Shown here: positions 60,831-64,000 of the stretch, piece after piece | How positions within the stretch are numbered: position 1 is the stretch's first letter | Layout: every line of letters starts with the position of its first letter | Source: Chrysophaeum taylorii | Taxonomy: Eukaryota; Sar; Pelagophyceae; Pelagomonadales; Pelagomonadaceae | Assembly (NCBI GenBank): GCA_029834535.1 | Contig: JAQMWT010000138.1 | Location: 1 to 64,000, forward strand | Direction: 5' to 3' | DNA: 64,000 nucleotides | Made by a program: the position numbers and the translations under genes | Notes under the pieces: model-generated | Databases searched by the model: none | Seen by the model: the letters and a program-made list of their open reading frames with translations, nothing else | Told to the model about the DNA's origin: nothing

Positions 60831-63385
60831 ATGAATGGAGACAAGAATGAAAATCACCACTCCGGGCGGATGCCGTACCGGGATCTGCGGCAGGAGGAGG
60901 CAATGAATCCGTCGGCGATGCGTCGGAAGCGGCTGGTTGCGTGGCGGAACATTCCCGAGTCGCTCAACTTTGTCGACGAGGAGAACGAGGTATGGCGGAC
61001 CAAGCAGGCGCAGCTCCACTACACGAATCGCGGTCGTTGGTGGACGTCGGTGAGCTCGACGGTCGCCAAGCGGTGGACCCTGACGTTCATCGTCGGCATG
61101 TTGACTGCCGTCGTCGGAATCTTCATCACGTACTTCACGCAGTTCTTTACGCAGAAGAAGTTCGATACCGTGTTGAAGGTGATGAAGGAAGAGCAGCGCG
61201 GCAAGCTCCAACGGGGGTCGAGCTTCTTCGCTTGGTGTGGGTTCAATCTGTTGTTCGCGAGCTTCGCGACGCTCATGGTCTGGCTCGAGCCCGTCGCGGC
61301 CGGCTCGGGAATTTCCGAGGTCAAGTGCTACCTCAACGGTATCAACATCCCGCGGATCGTGCGATTCCAGACGCTCGCCTGCAAGGCCCTCGGCGTCTTG
61401 TTTTCGGTATCGGCGGCGCTCCCGGTGGGAAAGGAGGGTCCCATGATTCACTCGGGTTCGGTCATCGCCGCCGCGCTCGCGCAGGGCACGCGCTCCATCG
61501 CGGCCTTTGGCCACGACCTCCGGGTCCTCGAGTTCCGGACGGACCCGGAAAAGCGGGATTTTGTCGCTTGCGGCGCGAGCGCGGGCGTCGCCGCAGCCTT
61601 TGGCGCGCCGATCGGCGGCGTGCTCTTCGCGTTGGAAGAGGGTGCGAGCTTCTGGTCGACGGCGCTCACCTGGCGCGCCTTCTTCTGCGGCATGATCACC
61701 ATCTACACGTTGTACGTCGTCCGCAACTCGGAAAACTTGTGGGGAACCGCGGCCTCGACCAAGATGTTCAGCTTTGGCGAGTTCACCTCGTTCGAGGACG
61801 GAAAGTTCAACTTTTCCGTGTGGGAGCTCCTGCTCTTTATTTTGCTCGGTTGCCTCGGCGGCCTCGCGGGGGCCACGTTCAATGGGGTCAACCGCCGCAT
61901 CACCATCATCCGCGCCAAGTGGGTCCGCTCCAAAGGTACGGCCACAGACGAAGCAGATCCGAGCCTGCTTTGTGATGATGATGATGATGATGATGATGGT
62001 GATCGTCTCGTTTTATTATGCAGGCGCCCGCGCGCTCGAGGCTCTTGCCGTGACCTTTCTCTGCAGCGTTGTCATGTACGTCATCCCGTGGATCTGGCGT
62101 GAGTCTCTCATCCCAAATCGCGTCGTTCGTGACGCCGTCTTCGCGCGCAGCCAAATGCACGCAGCGGCCTCAGGTCCAGGTGACGTGGACGCAGCAGGAG
62201 AAGGACATCGTCGAAGAACTCGTCCAGTTCCACTGTCCGGACGGCAAGTACAACGAGGTCGCGTCTCTCTTCTTCACCGATTCGGACACGGCCATCAAGC
62301 AGCTCTTTCACTTCCGCGAGGTCGGCAACTTCAACGAGGACGTCGACACGTTCTCGTCGCTCGCGATAGCCACCTTCTACGTACCCTACACGATCCTCGC
62401 CTGCATCACGTACGGCATCGCCGTCCCCTCGGGCCTCTTCGTGCCGTCGCTCCTCTCGGGCGCGGCTCTCGGCCGACTCGTGGGACACCTGCTCCACCGA
62501 CTCGACGCGCAGTCGGGCACATTCGCCGATTCTGGCACGTACGCGCTCGTCGGCGCGGCCGCCGGCTTGGGTGGCATGGCGCGCATGACCATCTCGCTCA
62601 CCGTCATCCTCCTCGAGGCGACGGGCAACGTCCAGAACCTCCTCCCGCTCATGCTCGCGCTCATGGCCGCGAGGTGGGTGGGCAACGTCTTCAACCACGG
62701 CCTCTACGACATCCATATCCGCCTGAAGCGCCTGCCGTACCTCGAGGAGGAAGTTCCCCACATCGCGGCCGAGCGAGCGGCGACGGCCGCGCAGATCATG
62801 TGCCAGAACCCGCGCGTTTTCCCGCCCCTCGTCCGCGTCGGCGAGATCTACGATACGTTGCGCGCGTGTCGCCACGAGTGCTTTCCCGTCGTATCCAACC
62901 TCGACGAAAGGCAGCTCGCCGGCACCGTGCTTCGCCGCACGCTCTGCATGATTATCCACCACAGGGCCTACGCGCCTCCCGGCGAGGAGCCGTCGAATCG
63001 ATCCGACGTCAAGACGCGCGCCCTCTCGCCCCTCTTGTCGTCGGCGATCTTCGAACGCGCCTACCCGAGGTACCCCAAGGCAGACGAGCTCACGGTCGCC
63101 GACATCGACAGAAATTGCTGGCTCGATCTTCGCCCCTACGCCGACACCGCGCCCTTCACCGTGCAGGACTGTGCTTCGGTGCAACGCACCTACAAGCTCT
63201 TTCGCACCCTCGGCCTTCGCCATCTTATCGTCGTCGACGGCGCCAATCGGGTCAAAGGCATCATCACCAGGAAGGATCTCGACGAGCCTACGCTCGAGGA
63301 ACGTCTCTCCTGGTGGGACGACACGGAGCTCGAGTCCTACCAACACGAAGCGCATCCGAGCACCATGGCTCGCTTTTCCGTGTGA
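60831..63385 (+). CDS. CLC chloride channel / Cl-/H+ exchanger (805 aa)
   Basis: Exons 60831-61935, 62021-62098 and 62151-63385 join in frame (2,418 nt; introns of 85 and 52 bases). The Cl- selectivity motifs are GSGISEVKCYLNG, GKEGPMIHSG and GIAVPSGLFVPSLL. The gating Glu is in GKEGP, and the proton Glu position (LFALEEGASFW) is also Glu, which favours an H+-coupled exchanger over a channel. GSGIS has Ser where most have Pro. Two CBS-like regions follow (about residues 620-690 and 730-790; HLIVVDGANRVKGIITRKDL). Intron 2 joins MYVIPWIW to PKCTQRP-QVQVTW, followed by FHCPDGKYNEVASLFF. Exchangers of this type usually acidify endosomes or vacuoles. Confidence 0.93.
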
Positions 63386-63722
63386 GCCGCACCGACCGCC
63401 CGTCTCGTCCCCTCCCTCCCCGTCCCGTCCGCTGTCGATGCGCGTCACCCGCCCGCTGTTGATTGATGCTTCGAATAGCGCCCTTGCCCCTCGTCGCGTC
63501 GACCGACGCTCCAGTATGCGTCGGCACGCACCATTCTATGTAGCTTCCCCGTGATGTGCCCCACTCTCTCTACCCGCGAAACCACAAGCTCCGGCTGGGG
63601 CACGTGTGACTGTCCGGTCTGTGGGATTTTTCATAGGGCCGAAAGAAAGACTCGACGGTGTGTTTAATAATTTCTTTCGTTCTAGCCCCAGGTTTCGGAG
63701 CTGACGTCACGACTTCACCACG
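63386..63722. other. Intergenic
   Basis: Pyrimidine-rich 3' flank of the CLC gene. No gene or repeat seen. Confidence 0.4.
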
Positions 63723-64000
63723 ATGGCGCGTGCAGGCGTACTGCTATTCGTCGTCGTGTGCGAGGCGTCGCTTCGTGGCGAATTGCTCTTGCGACATCCG
63801 CGCACGGCGGAGCGATGCCTCGAGGCCGCGCGCCTGTATGAGCAGCTGTACGAGGAGCGGGGTGATATAGACTACGCGTTGCGGTGCGCGGAAGCGTTCA
63901 ACGCTGCCATGCGCGTGATGACCAAGGGCAACACGATAACCATCGACGGTCCCGTCGACACGCCGCAACACAAGCGTGTCTGGCGAACGTACGGTCCGCA
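63723..64000 (+). CDS. 5' part of a gene with signal peptide and TPR-like helices (runs off window)
   Basis: The ATG at 63723 gives MARAGVLLFVVVCEASLRGE, a likely signal peptide. TAERCLEAARLYEQLYEERG and DIDYALRCAEAFNAAMRVMT follow, helix pairs with TPR-like spacing, then GNTITIDGPVDTPQHKRVW. The frame is open to the end of the window (92 codons). The family is not identified. The pattern of a helical start followed by a charged conserved stretch argues for a real gene. Confidence 0.6.
   Translation, partial: MARAGVLLFVVVCEASLRGELLLRHPRTAERCLEAARLYEQLYEERGDIDYALRCAEAFNAAMRVMTKGNTITIDGPVDTPQHKRVWRTYGP

Noticed and set aside
60585-61514. 309-codon minus-strand frame
   Set aside because: Antisense shadow of the CLC gene's first exon.
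62108-63448. 446-codon minus-strand frame
   Set aside because: Antisense to the CLC exon. High third-position GC keeps the opposite strand open, and it is charged low-complexity sequence with no domain.
61774-63462. 562-codon plus-strand frame over the CLC gene
   Set aside because: It crosses both CLC introns in the wrong frame and gives an Arg/Pro-rich product; the spliced CLC frame has the conserved motifs.
1-64000. tRNA, rRNA or CRISPR features
   Set aside because: No cloverleaf with a GGTTCRANNCC box, no rRNA-like conserved stretch and no regularly spaced repeats were found by eye; a covariance-model search would be needed to exclude tRNAs.

Overview
This is a nuclear DNA window from a flagellated unicellular eukaryote, probably a marine-type protist or microalga. 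The lineage cannot be fixed from sequence alone; a stramenopile or haptophyte would fit. It is GC-rich and gene-dense. Its GT-AG introns are mostly very short (about 40-90 bases), and the flagellar motor and docking genes point to motile cilia. Several ancient eukaryotic families (t-SNARE, CLC, NCKX, CNBD K+ channel, U-box) are interrupted by or packed between small introns. No tRNA, rRNA or CRISPR was seen. The main result is one gene at 33817-53093. It encodes a complete axonemal inner-arm-type dynein heavy chain in 24 exons that add up exactly in frame (16,674 nt, 5,557 aa precursor). Two full-size, mutually homologous inteins lie inside it: 753 aa before the Cys of HMRK/CFDN at the linker-AAA1 junction, and 745 aa after VVFN in AAA1, 26 residues from the start of the Walker A loop. 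Both begin with CF-EDHQLLTN and end with IQGN before a +1 Cys. Both carry a TxNH block B and a two-motif LAGLIDADG-type endonuclease whose first catalytic Asp is Asn. The second intein is itself split by a 75-base spliceosomal intron. With both inteins removed the dynein is 4,059 aa, a normal family length. Layout: 1-4.7 kb holds the tail of an FG-repeat nucleoporin-like protein (+), a SET-domain gene (-) and a three-exon conserved gene (-). 4.7-10.9 kb is repeat-rich, with a Helitron helicase remnant, a syntaxin-6-like SNARE and an unknown two-exon gene. 10.9-19.3 kb has a voltage-gated K+ channel with a cyclic-nucleotide-binding domain (-, five exons), a K+-dependent Na+/Ca2+ exchanger with EF hands (+) and an ankyrin protein (-). 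19.3-26 kb is a graveyard of retroelement fossils and short tandem repeats. 26.1-53.1 kb is a flagellar neighbourhood: a dual-specificity phosphatase (-) head-to-head with an outer-arm docking-complex coiled coil (ODA1/CCDC114-like, +), then a large IQ/C2/PH protein (-) head-to-head with the dynein (+). 53-56 kb holds a second Helitron remnant. 56-64 kb has a CPGC thioredoxin-like protein, a U-box protein, a GT31-like glycosyltransferase/sulfotransferase fusion, a CLC chloride channel/transporter and the start of a further secreted or TPR-like gene. Functionally, the ODA-docking subunit, dynein and divergently paired phosphatase and C2/PH genes suggest a loosely clustered ciliary module. The channel, NCKX and CLC genes form an ion-transport set around it.
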